Shown here: in pieces, positions 1 through 7,887 of the stretch | Position numbering within the stretch: the first letter of the stretch is position 1 | Layout of the letters: the number at the start of each line of letters is the position of its first letter | NCBI GenBank assembly: GCA_963763135.1 | Contig: CAVXNJ010000010.1 | Location: forward strand, 62,001-126,000 | Length of the DNA stretch: 64,000 nt | DNA from: JANMZO01 sp963763135 | GTDB lineage: Bacteria; Actinomycetota; Acidimicrobiia; Acidimicrobiales; JANYDT01 | Direction of reading: 5' to 3' | Notes under the pieces: generated by a model | The model's database searches: none | What the model was told of the DNA's origin: nothing | What the model saw: the letters and a program-made list of their open reading frames with translations, nothing else | Position numbers and translations under genes: made by a program

Positions 1-77
1 CTTTAGTCTGAATTTCTAGCAACCCGTCAGATGTTGGGCCTTTCGACCGATTCACCTGAATAGCGAAAGGAGCGGGG

Positions 78-1683
78 ATGCAATTCAGAGAATTAAAACT
101 CTCTACGACACTATTTGGACTCTTCGGAGTACTCATGATTGGCCTGGCGGGTTTTGCTGCACAGAGCTTTTCAACACTCGGCAGCGTTCGAATCGGCGGA
201 GACTCGTACAAGGAAATCGTACGCAGCAAAGATCTCATCGCCGATGTACTTCCGCCGCCAGCGTACATTCTGGAGAGCTACCTTGTGGCCCACCAGATGG
301 TAACGGCGACAGATCCGGCGGAGATTGACACGCTGGCGGTTCAGCTCACCAAGCTTCGGTCCGACTTTGAACAGCGCCACGCCTTCTGGGACACGGATCT
401 TCCCGGCGGAGCCATGAAGGAGCAGCTGCTGGTCGACTCATACAATCCGGCCGAACGTTTCTATGAATTGGCAGAAAAGAAACTTGTACCGATGGTACGG
501 AGTGGTGATAACGCCAAGGCGCTAGCGCTGCTGCAAACCACGATGAAGTCTGAGTATCAGGCTCACCGCACCGCTATTGACTCGGTGGTGTCCTCAGCAA
601 CGGACTACAACAAAGCTTCGGAATCGGGTGCACACGCCAAAGTAAGTACGCTTACCACCAGGTTGGAAATTCTCCTGGTAGCAATATTCCTTCTCGGAAT
701 TGCTCTGGTGATCGCAACCGTTCGCTCGATTGCTCGGCCTCTTCGTGAGATAACCGATGCATCGCTCGCGCTGGCCGAGGGTGACCTCGGCATCACGGTT
801 AACTATCAGTCGAGCAACGAGCTCGGCCAGCTCGCCGAAGCGTTCCGAACCACCATCACCAACGTGAGCACAGCAATGGGCGCAATCACGGTCAACGCCG
901 ACTCGATGGCCGGTGAGGCTCGGCAACTCGATTCGCTGAGTCGCCAACTGGTCACCTCCGCCGAGGCCACCGAGTCTCGAGCCCAGGCCGTGTCGACCTC
1001 GGCCGAGAACGTCTCGAGCGACATCACCACGATCGCGGCGAGCACGAACCAGACTGCCGCAACTGTCGATGAGATCGTTCGAGCCGTTGCTCACGTCATG
1101 TCCGTGGTGAACCACGCGTCGGACATTACGGCCGACACCAGTGAGACGGTCGCGACACTCGACACGAGCAGTGTGGAGATCGGTGAGGTGGTTGCGCTCA
1201 TCAGCCGCATCGCCAGCCAAACCAACCTTCTCGCCCTGAACGCCACGATCGAGGCGAGTCGGGCAGGAACCGCCGGACAGCGGTTTCGCTGTTGTAGCGA
1301 AGGAAGTGAAGGATCTGGCTGAAGCGACGGCGCAGGCGGTTCAGTCGATTTCGCAGCGGATCGAGTCGATGCAGGGTCACACCAAGTCGGTGGTCGGAGC
1401 GATGGGCCAGATTCAGGAAGTGATCAACGAGATCAGTGGAGCGCAACACACCATCGTTGCTGCATTCGAAGAGCAGTCGGTCAACGCGGCCACCATCGGA
1501 GCGACTGCAGACCATGTGGCGGGAAGTTCCGAAGAGATAAGTTCACATATCGCCGAGGTCGCGGCCGCCGCGCGACAGACCAGTGGTAGTGCGGCCGATA
1601 CCCACGGAGCGGCCGAGCGACTGGCGCGAACGGCGACCGACCTTCGGGCGCTCGTGTCCCGGTTCCGTCTCGCTGAGGTCTAG
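78..1683 (+). pseudogene. Methyl-accepting chemotaxis protein, frameshifted
   Basis: Chemoreceptor that would sense an external ligand and signal to CheA. The first frame (78-1322) gives an N-terminal membrane segment (about residues 10-30), a helical periplasmic domain, a second membrane segment (about 195-216), a HAMP domain and the start of the signalling hairpin (NLLALNATIEASRAG). The reading then breaks: an extra C near 1281 destroys the conserved GFAVVA continuation, which resumes in the +1 frame as GFAVVAKEVKDLAEAT and runs to 1683. One base removed restores a full-length receptor of about 535 residues. A good ribosome site (AAAGGAG) precedes the ATG. Either a real frameshift mutation or a sequence error; no other che genes lie in the window. 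Confidence 0.85.
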
Positions 1684-1711
1684 ACGGGAACGACGAACCA
1701 ACTGGGGACGA

Positions 1712-1754
1712 TTGTGTGCACATCCGTAGCCCTCAGCTACGGACGTGCACACAA
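1712..1754. terminator. 19-bp stem hairpin, bidirectional terminator candidate
   Basis: Left arm 1712-1730 and right arm 1736-1754 pair over 19 bp with one G-T type mismatch around a 5-base loop (CCTCA). It sits between the chemoreceptor stop and the stop of the convergent gene. There is no clear U-run, so termination is inferred from placement and stem strength. Confidence 0.6.
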
Positions 1755-1774
1755 CCCCGAACTCCATGGTGCGC

Positions 1775-3190
1775 TCAGCGCGGTGTACGACCACGGGTCC
1801 ACTCGGTTGGGCGAGGGTGGTCGCCGTTCGGCACGACCAGCGAACCGACGTAGTCGGCGTTGGAGTAGACCCGGTCGATTTCCGCCTTCATACTGCGAAG
1901 GTCGTCATCGGAAACGACGCCGTTGCTGGTCGCCTTGTAGAACTGCACGGTGACCCGAATGGGGAAGCGGTCGTCGCGGACCAACCGACGGCCATCCATT
2001 TCGCGGAAGGGACCCTGGTCGGCGCCGAAGCCGATGACCGCCTGTTCCACATCAGAACTGGCTCGGGTTTGATCCGAGCTTTCGGAAGACGCCACCTTCT
2101 TCGAAGGGCTCGCCGTTGCTGCGCCGGCGGCGGAAGATGGCGCCGGCATCGGTACAGCTTCGTCGTACGCCGGCGGGTACGAGTCATGGACCAGCGGGAC
2201 CTGGATGATCATCACCATGTCGCTGCCGTCGTCGAGAGCTCCCTCGTCCTGGGATGTGGCTCGACCGCTGTCGATCCGGGCTTTCACTGCGCTCTTCCGC
2301 TCGGCGGTGAATACCGTTCGCTGGCCTTTGTTGTTGAAGAACAGTTGCTGGCCCCACGTCTGGTAGCTCTGATCGCCCGAGTAGTTCTCGATGATCGTCG
2401 CGCTTGTTCCTTGACGGGTGACGAGCAGACTGAGCACGGCCGGGTTTCCAGGTGACGACTGGTAGTTGTAGAGCACCGGGGTGAATTCGGCCTTGCCCGT
2501 TTTCGGGAGTGGCATGAACACATGCTGTGCACTCGTCAATACATGGGTGTCACGTCGAGCCAGGAAGTTCCCGCTCACGGGCAGACTGCTCGGATCAGCA
2601 AGATATGCGCGCATATTTCCAAGCAACTCGCTCAACGGAACCGACACCAACTTCGAGGCCCGGTGCTGATTGCCGACCTTCACCCAGATCTTGTCCATAC
2701 GGACGTCGCCGGTCGTGTCGGAATAGTTCGGGTAGCGAAGCACCGGCAACAGGTGCGTTCGTCCCTGGCTCCGCCCAACGGGCTCGCGAACCTGCAGTGT
2801 CAGGTCGCTGATGTTCGGGCCGACCGACGACCCGACGTTGCGGCCGGTGTCTTCCCAGGTGAGGTCGACGATGTCGAGTCCGTACCGATTCGCCCGCTGC
2901 AGGAGACCGTAGTCGCTCGACATTCCGGTGACCCGATCGATGATCTCAGCGAAGCTGGGCGCAGGCGGCATGGTCGTTGTCACGTTCCAGGTGGGTGTGG
3001 TGCCGGGATTGGCTCCGACGCCCCATCCGCCGTTCCCGGGCGCGGGTTGAGGGGCCGGGGTCGTTGATGTTGCCTGTGCTCCGAGCGAAGGAAGGAGGGT
3101 GGAAGCCACCGCCCCAAACGCTCCGAGCCCGGCAAGCCGGAGAAATGATCGACGGTCAAAGCGGGAAGCGGAGTTCGTTGGAGTCTTCAT
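1775..3190 (-). CDS. Tat-exported protein of unknown function
   Basis: A 471-residue protein with a twin-arginine signal at the N-terminus (DRRSFLRLAG, residues about 13-22) followed by a hydrophobic stretch ending near ATA/AQA, so it should be exported folded by Tat. After a Pro/Gly/Thr-rich linker (about 40-75) comes a globular region, then an Ala/Ser/Pro-rich low-complexity spacer (about 345-375) and a short conserved-looking C-terminus. I do not recognise the family and see no catalytic motif. It is convergent with the chemoreceptor and divergent from the rhomboid-like gene. One of the window's GCGCGC palindromes (2603-2616) lies inside it, encoding NMRAY. Confidence 0.75.
   Translation of the reverse strand: MKTPTNSASRFDRRSFLRLAGLGAFGAVASTLLPSLGAQATSTTPAPQPAPGNGGWGVGANPGTTPTWNVTTTMPPAPSFAEIIDRVTGMSSDYGLLQRANRYGLDIVDLTWEDTGRNVGSSVGPNISDLTLQVREPVGRSQGRTHLLPVLRYPNYSDTTGDVRMDKIWVKVGNQHRASKLVSVPLSELLGNMRAYLADPSSLPVSGNFLARRDTHVLTSAQHVFMPLPKTGKAEFTPVLYNYQSSPGNPAVLSLLVTRQGTSATIIENYSGDQSYQTWGQQLFFNNKGQRTVFTAERKSAVKARIDSGRATSQDEGALDDGSDMVMIIQVPLVHDSYPPAYDEAVPMPAPSSAAGAATASPSKKVASSESSDQTRASSDVEQAVIGFGADQGPFREMDGRRLVRDDRFPIRVTVQFYKATSNGVVSDDDLRSMKAEIDRVYSNADYVGSLVVPNGDHPRPTEWTRGRTPR
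2603..2616. repeat. Intragenic GCGCGC palindrome, site 1
   Basis: ATATGCGCGCATAT, a perfect 14-bp palindrome inside the Tat-exported protein gene. It is the best copy of the family with core TMNGCGCGCNKA. Confidence 0.6.
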
Positions 3191-3309
3191 GCACCTACGA
3201 CGTGCACTGCCGATCTCTCGGTTCCCGTATGTTGGGAAATAGTCTTGTTCAAACGAAATATTCCGCGCGGCGCATTGTGAGTTCCGAACCCGCCGAGCAG
3301 AATCCTTCG

Positions 3310-4629
3310 ATGGCGGTTTGCACCAGACACTCCGATCGCGAAACCGGGCTTAGTTGTTCGGCATGCGATCGCCCCTTCTGCTATTCGTGTCTCGTTCAGG
3401 GACCTGTCGGGAGCAAGTGCCGCGATTGCGCTCGGGGCATACCCGTCGGCGTGACCCCGAAGGAACGGACGGCTGCCAAGATCACGTACGCCAAGAAGAA
3501 CCGGTTTCTGGCACTGCACGTCGTGCTGGCAATCATGGCTGCCGTCGATGCGGTGATTCTTCTTGGCACGCAGAACAACGAGACCATCCGGCAGATCTTC
3601 ACCCGTGACAACAAGTACGCGCTCAACGCATGGTCACTGCAACACGGCGAAGCCTGGCGAATCGTCACGGGATCGATCGGCAACGCGAGCGCAATCACCA
3701 TGGCCATCAACCTGGCCGCGGTCTGGTGGTTGGGCCGACAGGTCGTGCCCCAGTTGACTCATCTGAAGTTCGTCGCGGTGTCACTGACAGCAATTGGCGG
3801 AGGCGCTCTCGCTACGCTCGTTATCGACCCGAACGGGTTCAACTACAGCGGCATGGCACTGAGCGGCGGCTTGGCCGCTGCATATGGGGTGCTCCGTCGA
3901 CGCAACCTCGTCGGCCGCCTGCAAACTCCTCAGTTCGCGCAGGTTGGTTACATCGGACTGTTTCTGGCATGGACACTTCTAAGCACGCTTACTTCTGAGG
4001 CGGGCGGGGGCTACGGATTGGTCGGTGGCGCACTCGCGGCCGCCACGCTCTCGTGGTGGCTTACCGATCCGATCCGGCGCAACCACACGACCTCACGTCA
4101 CGCGGTGCTCGGGTGCACGCTGGGAGCCGCGTTGATACTTGGAGCAGGCGCGTCAGCCCAGATGACGAATGCGGCGCAACCCGCGCAACTACCACCCATG
4201 CTCGATGCGCTCGGAGGCTCAGATCTTTCTCCGGGCGATGCCGTCGACATGTTGCAGGCGGAGGTCGATTCCCTGAAGGCCCCATCGGAAGGCACGTGGA
4301 CATCGGTGTTGTATTGGGAGGACCGAACCGACCTTGGCGACAGTCAGGCGTATCACGTCCGGTGCGACCCGTCTCCCCGTATTGCGATGCAACCGGGTTT
4401 AGCCACAGATCGCGATCCTCAGGCGGTATGCGCCTGGCTGAAGGCTCATGTCGAGGTGCGATCGGGCGACGAGCAAATCACAACAGCGCCCGACTCGGCA
4501 CTGATCTGGCACATCGAGATCTACCAATCGATCGACGGTGTGCAAGACGGAGGGGCCGTCTTCGAGGGTGGCACCGCCGTGGCCACCAGCCCGCTCGCCC
4601 GGCAGGTCTTCGACGCCCTCGCCCCCTAG
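3310..4629 (+). CDS. Zinc-box rhomboid-like membrane protein, probably non-catalytic
   Basis: A 439-residue protein. Residues 1-40 form a B-box-like zinc module (C-x2-H, then CSAC, CYSC and CRDC pairs), the arrangement seen ahead of many actinobacterial rhomboids. A six-helix rhomboid-type core follows (about 60-260): the conserved Asn of helix 2 is kept (INLAAVWWLG) and a Ser sits at the nucleophile position (MALSGGLAAAYG), but the helix-6 position that should read AHIGG-like is GLVGG, so the catalytic His appears absent. A soluble C-terminal domain of about 170 residues has no recognised family. The ATG at 3310 was chosen because it starts the zinc box; the ribosome site is weak. Inferred role: membrane scaffold or pseudoprotease. 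Confidence 0.7.
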   Translation: MAVCTRHSDRETGLSCSACDRPFCYSCLVQGPVGSKCRDCARGIPVGVTPKERTAAKITYAKKNRFLALHVVLAIMAAVDAVILLGTQNNETIRQIFTRDNKYALNAWSLQHGEAWRIVTGSIGNASAITMAINLAAVWWLGRQVVPQLTHLKFVAVSLTAIGGGALATLVIDPNGFNYSGMALSGGLAAAYGVLRRRNLVGRLQTPQFAQVGYIGLFLAWTLLSTLTSEAGGGYGLVGGALAAATLSWWLTDPIRRNHTTSRHAVLGCTLGAALILGAGASAQMTNAAQPAQLPPMLDALGGSDLSPGDAVDMLQAEVDSLKAPSEGTWTSVLYWEDRTDLGDSQAYHVRCDPSPRIAMQPGLATDRDPQAVCAWLKAHVEVRSGDEQITTAPDSALIWHIEIYQSIDGVQDGGAVFEGGTAVATSPLARQVFDALAP

Positions 4630-4644
4630 GGACCGAACGGCCGT

Positions 4645-5043
4645 CTACGTAAACAGGCCAGGGTTCGGTTCGTTGATCTGCAGCATCACGCCGTGGGCCG
4701 CCTTCGGATGAAGGAACGCGACGGCAAGCGCTCCACCATCGAGCACCGGTGCCCCAGACTCCTGGAGTGACGCCTTCGTGGCGGCGAGATCGTCGACGGC
4801 CAGGGCGACGGTGTGGATGCCTTCGCCTCGTTTGGCCAGGGCCTGACCGATCGCGGAGTCGGGCGAGAGAGGTTCAACCACCTCGAAGAAGAATCCGTCC
4901 GCCAACCGGAAGAACGCGATCTTCCCAACATGCGGGTTCTCGGCCCGGCGGGTCAACTCCATCCCGAGTTTGGTGAACGACGCGATGGCGTCGTCGAGGT
5001 TGTGGACACGCATGACGATGTGGTCGATACCGGTGATAGCCAT
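4645..5043 (-). CDS. VOC-family protein, methylmalonyl-CoA epimerase-like
   Basis: A 132-residue single-domain vicinal-oxygen-chelate protein. Two beta-alpha-beta-beta-beta units are visible, with metal-ligand candidates at DHIV (residues about 7-10), EVVEP, GIHTVAL and the C-terminal HGVMLQINE. The length and the HPKAAHG segment resemble methylmalonyl-CoA epimerases, which interconvert the 2R and 2S epimers during propionyl-CoA breakdown. The mutase is not in the window, so glyoxalase or another VOC activity remains possible. It converges with the rhomboid-like gene, whose stop is 15 bp away. Confidence 0.75.
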   Translation of the reverse strand: MAITGIDHIVMRVHNLDDAIASFTKLGMELTRRAENPHVGKIAFFRLADGFFFEVVEPLSPDSAIGQALAKRGEGIHTVALAVDDLAATKASLQESGAPVLDGGALAVAFLHPKAAHGVMLQINEPNPGLFT

Positions 5044-5160
5044 CGCGGAAGTATGGCCGCAACGGTGACCGAGGCACCAAATGGAAGATCCCGCCGATCG
5101 AAGCCTTTCGGCTCCGACCAGCGGGACTTCAATAACAGTTAAGCGCTGAAACAGTCGGCG

Positions 5161-5718
5161 TCAGCCGGCAACGGCATGCAAGCTGGGCGCCTGGCGCGCC
5201 AGTTTCGGGAGGGCCACTCGGCCCGACCGCTGAACTTCGACGATCCCGTAGGGCCGCAGAAGCTCTTCGAAGTCATCGAGCTTCTCGGGCGGGTCGGCCA
5301 GCATGATCGTCATCTTGTCGTAGCCCACGTTCACGATCTTCGCATCGAAGATCGTTACGAGCTCGGCCACTTCGCCTCGCTTCGACGCTTCCGCTGAAAC
5401 GGTGACGAGCAGAAGCTCGCGCTCAACGGCGTCTTGCGGCGAGAGTTCCTGGATGTCGATCACGTTGATCAGCTTGTTGAGCTGCTTCACGATCTGGTCC
5501 ATCGGCGTCGAGTCAACATCGACGACGATTGTTATGCGCGAATAGCGATTGTCGTCGGTGGGAGCGACGGCCAGCGAAAAGATGTTGTAGCCACGACGGC
5601 TGATGAGCGACGTCACGCGCGCCAGGACACCGAACTTGTTCTCGACAAGCACGGACAGCGTGTGGTGACCGGCGCGCATCGGCGGGCGGACCTGTTCGAA
5701 CGGCTCTGCGGCGACCAT
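5161..5718 (-). CDS. ilvN: Acetolactate synthase small (regulatory) subunit
   Basis: Regulatory subunit of acetohydroxyacid synthase, which activates the catalytic subunit and confers valine feedback inhibition. The 185-residue length is typical. An ACT domain starts at about residue 16 (TLSVLVENKFGVLARV) with the glycine turn that binds the effector, followed by the C-terminal ALS_ss domain. The ATG at 5718 lies just past the ilvB stop (5721-5723), so the two are translationally coupled; an in-frame GTG at 5727 is a less likely start. The pair is expressed from the attenuated ilv leader upstream. ilvC is not adjacent in this window. Confidence 0.95.
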   Translation of the reverse strand: MVAAEPFEQVRPPMRAGHHTLSVLVENKFGVLARVTSLISRRGYNIFSLAVAPTDDNRYSRITIVVDVDSTPMDQIVKQLNKLINVIDIQELSPQDAVERELLLVTVSAEASKRGEVAELVTIFDAKIVNVGYDKMTIMLADPPEKLDDFEELLRPYGIVEVQRSGRVALPKLARQAPSLHAVAG

Positions 5719-5720
5719 GA

Positions 5721-7484
5721 TCACCACCCCCGGTTTGCGATGCGACGGGCCTTCTCGGCGGCGAGGCGCTCAGATTGCGAGGCGTGGAGGACAACGTCGT
5801 CGTTGCCAATTCCGGCAGGAACCATGGGAAACACTTTCTCGTTCTCGTCGGTGCGGAAGTCGACGACGACCGGCCGATCATTGATTTCATTGGCCTTGTC
5901 GATGGCCGGTTGGACTTCTTCGGGCGAGTCGACGCGGATGCCGACGCAGCCCATGGCCTCGGCCAGCTTCACGAAGTCGGGAAGCTCGGGCGAGAGATAC
6001 ACCTCGGAGTAGCGCTCTTCGTAGAACATCTCCTGCCACTGGCGAACCATGCCGAGGTAGGAGTTGTTGAGGATCGCGACCTTGATCGGAATGCGCTCGA
6101 TCGCTGCAGTCGTGAGTTCCTGGTTGGTCATCTGGAAACAACCATCGCCGTCGACCGCCCAGACCATCTTGTCGGGAGCCCCGACCTTGGCGCCGATCGC
6201 GGCCGGAACCGAGAAGCCCATCGTGCCGAGGCCACCGGAGTTCACCCAGCTGTACGGATTGCGGAACTTCCAGTACTGCGAGGCCCACATCTGGTGCTGG
6301 CCGACGCCCGAAACGAGGATCGAGTCGTCGGGAGCCGAATCACGCAACTTCTCGAGAACGAACTGTGGCTTCAGCGCGTCGCCGGGCTGTGACGGCTCGT
6401 ACACCAACGGGAAGTTCTCTTTCCAACCGCTGATCTGCTGCTTCCACACTGACGAATCAGCGAAGTCGTGACCACCGGTCTTCAGTTCCTTGATGGCGTG
6501 GATGAGGGCTTCGATCGTAAGACGGGCGTCGCCGATCAACGAGACGTCGGGCTTACGGACCTTGCCGTGTTCGGCCGGGTCGATGTCGGCGTGAATGATC
6601 TTGGCGTCGGGCGCGAACGCGCTGAGCTTGCCGGTAATGCGATCGTCGAACCGCGCACCGAGGTTGATGAGGAGATCGCTCTGCTGCATCGATGTCGTCG
6701 CGGTGTAGTTGCCGTGCATGCCGGGCATACCGAGGCACAGACGGTGATCGTCGGGGAACGCACCGCGAGCCATAAGTGTGGTTACGACATACATGTCGCA
6801 CATCTCGACAAGTTCCTTCAGCGCTTCCGCGGCTCGGGCCTTGAGCACGCCACCGCCGACGTAGATGACCGGACGGGTCGAGGCCATGATCATCTCAGCG
6901 GCCCGACGGATCGAAACGGCATCGGCCTTGGTCACCGGGTGGTAGCCGGCGAGGTCGACGGTCTCCGGCCAATACCACTGCATCTTGTTCTGCAGAACGT
7001 CTTTCGGGACGTCGATCAGAACCGGACCGGGACGGCCCGTGGTCGCGATGTGAAATGCTTCGGCGACGATGCGCGGAAGGTCCTGCGCGTCCATGACGAG
7101 TTCGTTGTGCTTGGTCACCGAGCGGGTGATCCCAACGGTGTCGCATTCCTGAAACGCATCGGTGCCGATGGCCCCGGTCGAGACCTGGCCGGTGATGCAG
7201 ACCATCGGGATCGAGTCCATGTAGGCATCGCACAACGGCGTGACCATGTTGGTGGCAGCCGGACCCGATGTCACCATCGCGACACCTGGACGACCGGTTA
7301 CGTGCGCATAACCCTCGGCCATGTGTCCGGCACCCTGTTCGTGTCGAACGAGGATGTGACGGATCGGGCTTTCGAGAAGTGGGTCGTAGGCGGGAAGAAT
7401 GCAGCCGCCGGGTAGGCCGAACATGACTTCGGTACCGACCATCTCGAGGCTCTTGATGAGGGCTTGGGCTCCGGTGAGCTCCAT
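5721..7484 (-). CDS. ilvB: Acetolactate synthase large (catalytic) subunit
   Basis: Catalytic acetohydroxyacid synthase, condensing two pyruvates (or pyruvate and 2-ketobutyrate) in the first common step of valine, leucine and isoleucine synthesis, with TPP, Mg and FAD. The 587 residues show the N-terminal TPP domain with the catalytic Glu in RHEQGAGHMAEGYA, the central FAD/DHAP-like domain, and the C-terminal TPP-Mg motif starting GDGCFQMTNQEL. The start at 7484 (MELTGAQAL) is set by AAGGAG about 8 bases upstream. The frame stays open upstream to 7610, but that stretch is repetitive leader. Upstream lie an intrinsic terminator and a branched-chain leader peptide, indicating attenuation. Confidence 0.96.
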   Translation of the reverse strand: MELTGAQALIKSLEMVGTEVMFGLPGGCILPAYDPLLESPIRHILVRHEQGAGHMAEGYAHVTGRPGVAMVTSGPAATNMVTPLCDAYMDSIPMVCITGQVSTGAIGTDAFQECDTVGITRSVTKHNELVMDAQDLPRIVAEAFHIATTGRPGPVLIDVPKDVLQNKMQWYWPETVDLAGYHPVTKADAVSIRRAAEMIMASTRPVIYVGGGVLKARAAEALKELVEMCDMYVVTTLMARGAFPDDHRLCLGMPGMHGNYTATTSMQQSDLLINLGARFDDRITGKLSAFAPDAKIIHADIDPAEHGKVRKPDVSLIGDARLTIEALIHAIKELKTGGHDFADSSVWKQQISGWKENFPLVYEPSQPGDALKPQFVLEKLRDSAPDDSILVSGVGQHQMWASQYWKFRNPYSWVNSGGLGTMGFSVPAAIGAKVGAPDKMVWAVDGDGCFQMTNQELTTAAIERIPIKVAILNNSYLGMVRQWQEMFYEERYSEVYLSPELPDFVKLAEAMGCVGIRVDSPEEVQPAIDKANEINDRPVVVDFRTDENEKVFPMVPAGIGNDDVVLHASQSERLAAEKARRIANRGW

Positions 7485-7510
7485 GGTGTTGCTCCTTGTT
7501 TTTGGCGGGG

Positions 7511-7593
7511 CGTTGCAGGTACTGCGGGGATTTTTGCGGGTACTGCGGGTGACGTTGCAGGTGCTGCGGGTGACGTTGCGGGTACTGTGCGGC
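7511..7593. repeat. Direct repeats in the ilvB 5' untranslated leader
   Basis: Between the attenuator terminator and the ilvB ribosome site, a unit of about 21 bases (GTTGCAGGTGCTGCGGGTGAC on the + strand, with variants) is repeated three to four times. It contains no long stem. Function unknown; it may keep the leader unstructured. Confidence 0.6.
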
Positions 7594-7610
7594 AAAAACT
7601 TCCACGACAA

Positions 7611-7641
7611 ACAAAAAGACCCCTGGGATTTCCCAGAGGTC
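7611..7641 (-). terminator. ilv attenuator terminator
   Basis: Read on the minus strand, GACCTCTGGGA pairs with TCCCAGGGGTC around a short loop (7618-7641), directly followed by TTTTTG (7612-7617). It lies between the leader peptide and ilvB, where read-through would decide expression. A second stem (7647-7656 with 7666-7674) lies just after the leader stop and could be the pause hairpin. Confidence 0.85.
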
Positions 7642-7673
7642 TCAAGGCGCTCGCCGTATGTGAGTCGGCAGCG

Positions 7674-7718
7674 CTAGCGGGGTACTACTACAAGAATGAT
7701 GGCGAAATTCGTCTTCAC
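7674..7718 (-). CDS. ilv leader peptide (branched-chain attenuator)
   Basis: A 14-codon frame encodes MKTNFAIILVVVPR, with an Ile-Ile-Leu-Val-Val-Val run encoded ATC ATT CTT GTA GTA GTA. Its stop lies 33 bases before the terminator stem that precedes ilvB. This is the classical layout of a branched-chain leader: ribosome stalling at the run when Ile, Leu or Val is scarce would favour an antiterminator. The GTG at 7718 is one possible start; an in-frame TTG three codons upstream has a better-spaced GGG and could be used instead. The frame is too short for standard gene callers. Confidence 0.82.
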   Translation of the reverse strand: MKTNFAIILVVVPR

Positions 7719-7789
7719 GGCCGACAAGTCTGCCCTACTTCAAACCAAAAGGCAAGCTGGGGATCTGCACGACAGCTTCACAACTCCTC

Positions 7790-7805
7790 GTGACCGAAAG
7801 GTCAC
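7790..7805. promoter_or_regulatory. Palindrome GTGACCgaaaGGTCAC
   Basis: Perfect 6-bp arms around GAAA in the divergent region between the ilv leader and the MFS gene. The spacing does not match a CRP site. It is a candidate operator for either gene; the regulator is unknown. Confidence 0.4.
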
Positions 7806-7887
7806 TAGGTCGCGTGGGTTCCGGTGTGGCGCTGTAATCATGCGACGGAGTTGTCGATCGCACGTCAGTTCGTGCTAACCAGGATGA

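Noticed and set aside
5191..5202. CTGGCGCGCCAG palindrome
   Set aside because: It contains GCGCGC but lacks the T and A flanks of the intragenic motif; explained by GC-rich codons in ilvN.
7485..7610. N-terminal extension of IlvB
   Set aside because: The extension is repetitive, lacks similarity to IlvB and lies upstream of a good ribosome site at the conserved start.
7790..7805. Second CRP/GlxR site
   Set aside because: GTGA and TCAC are 8 apart instead of 6, so it is not CRP-type; recorded only as an unassigned palindrome.
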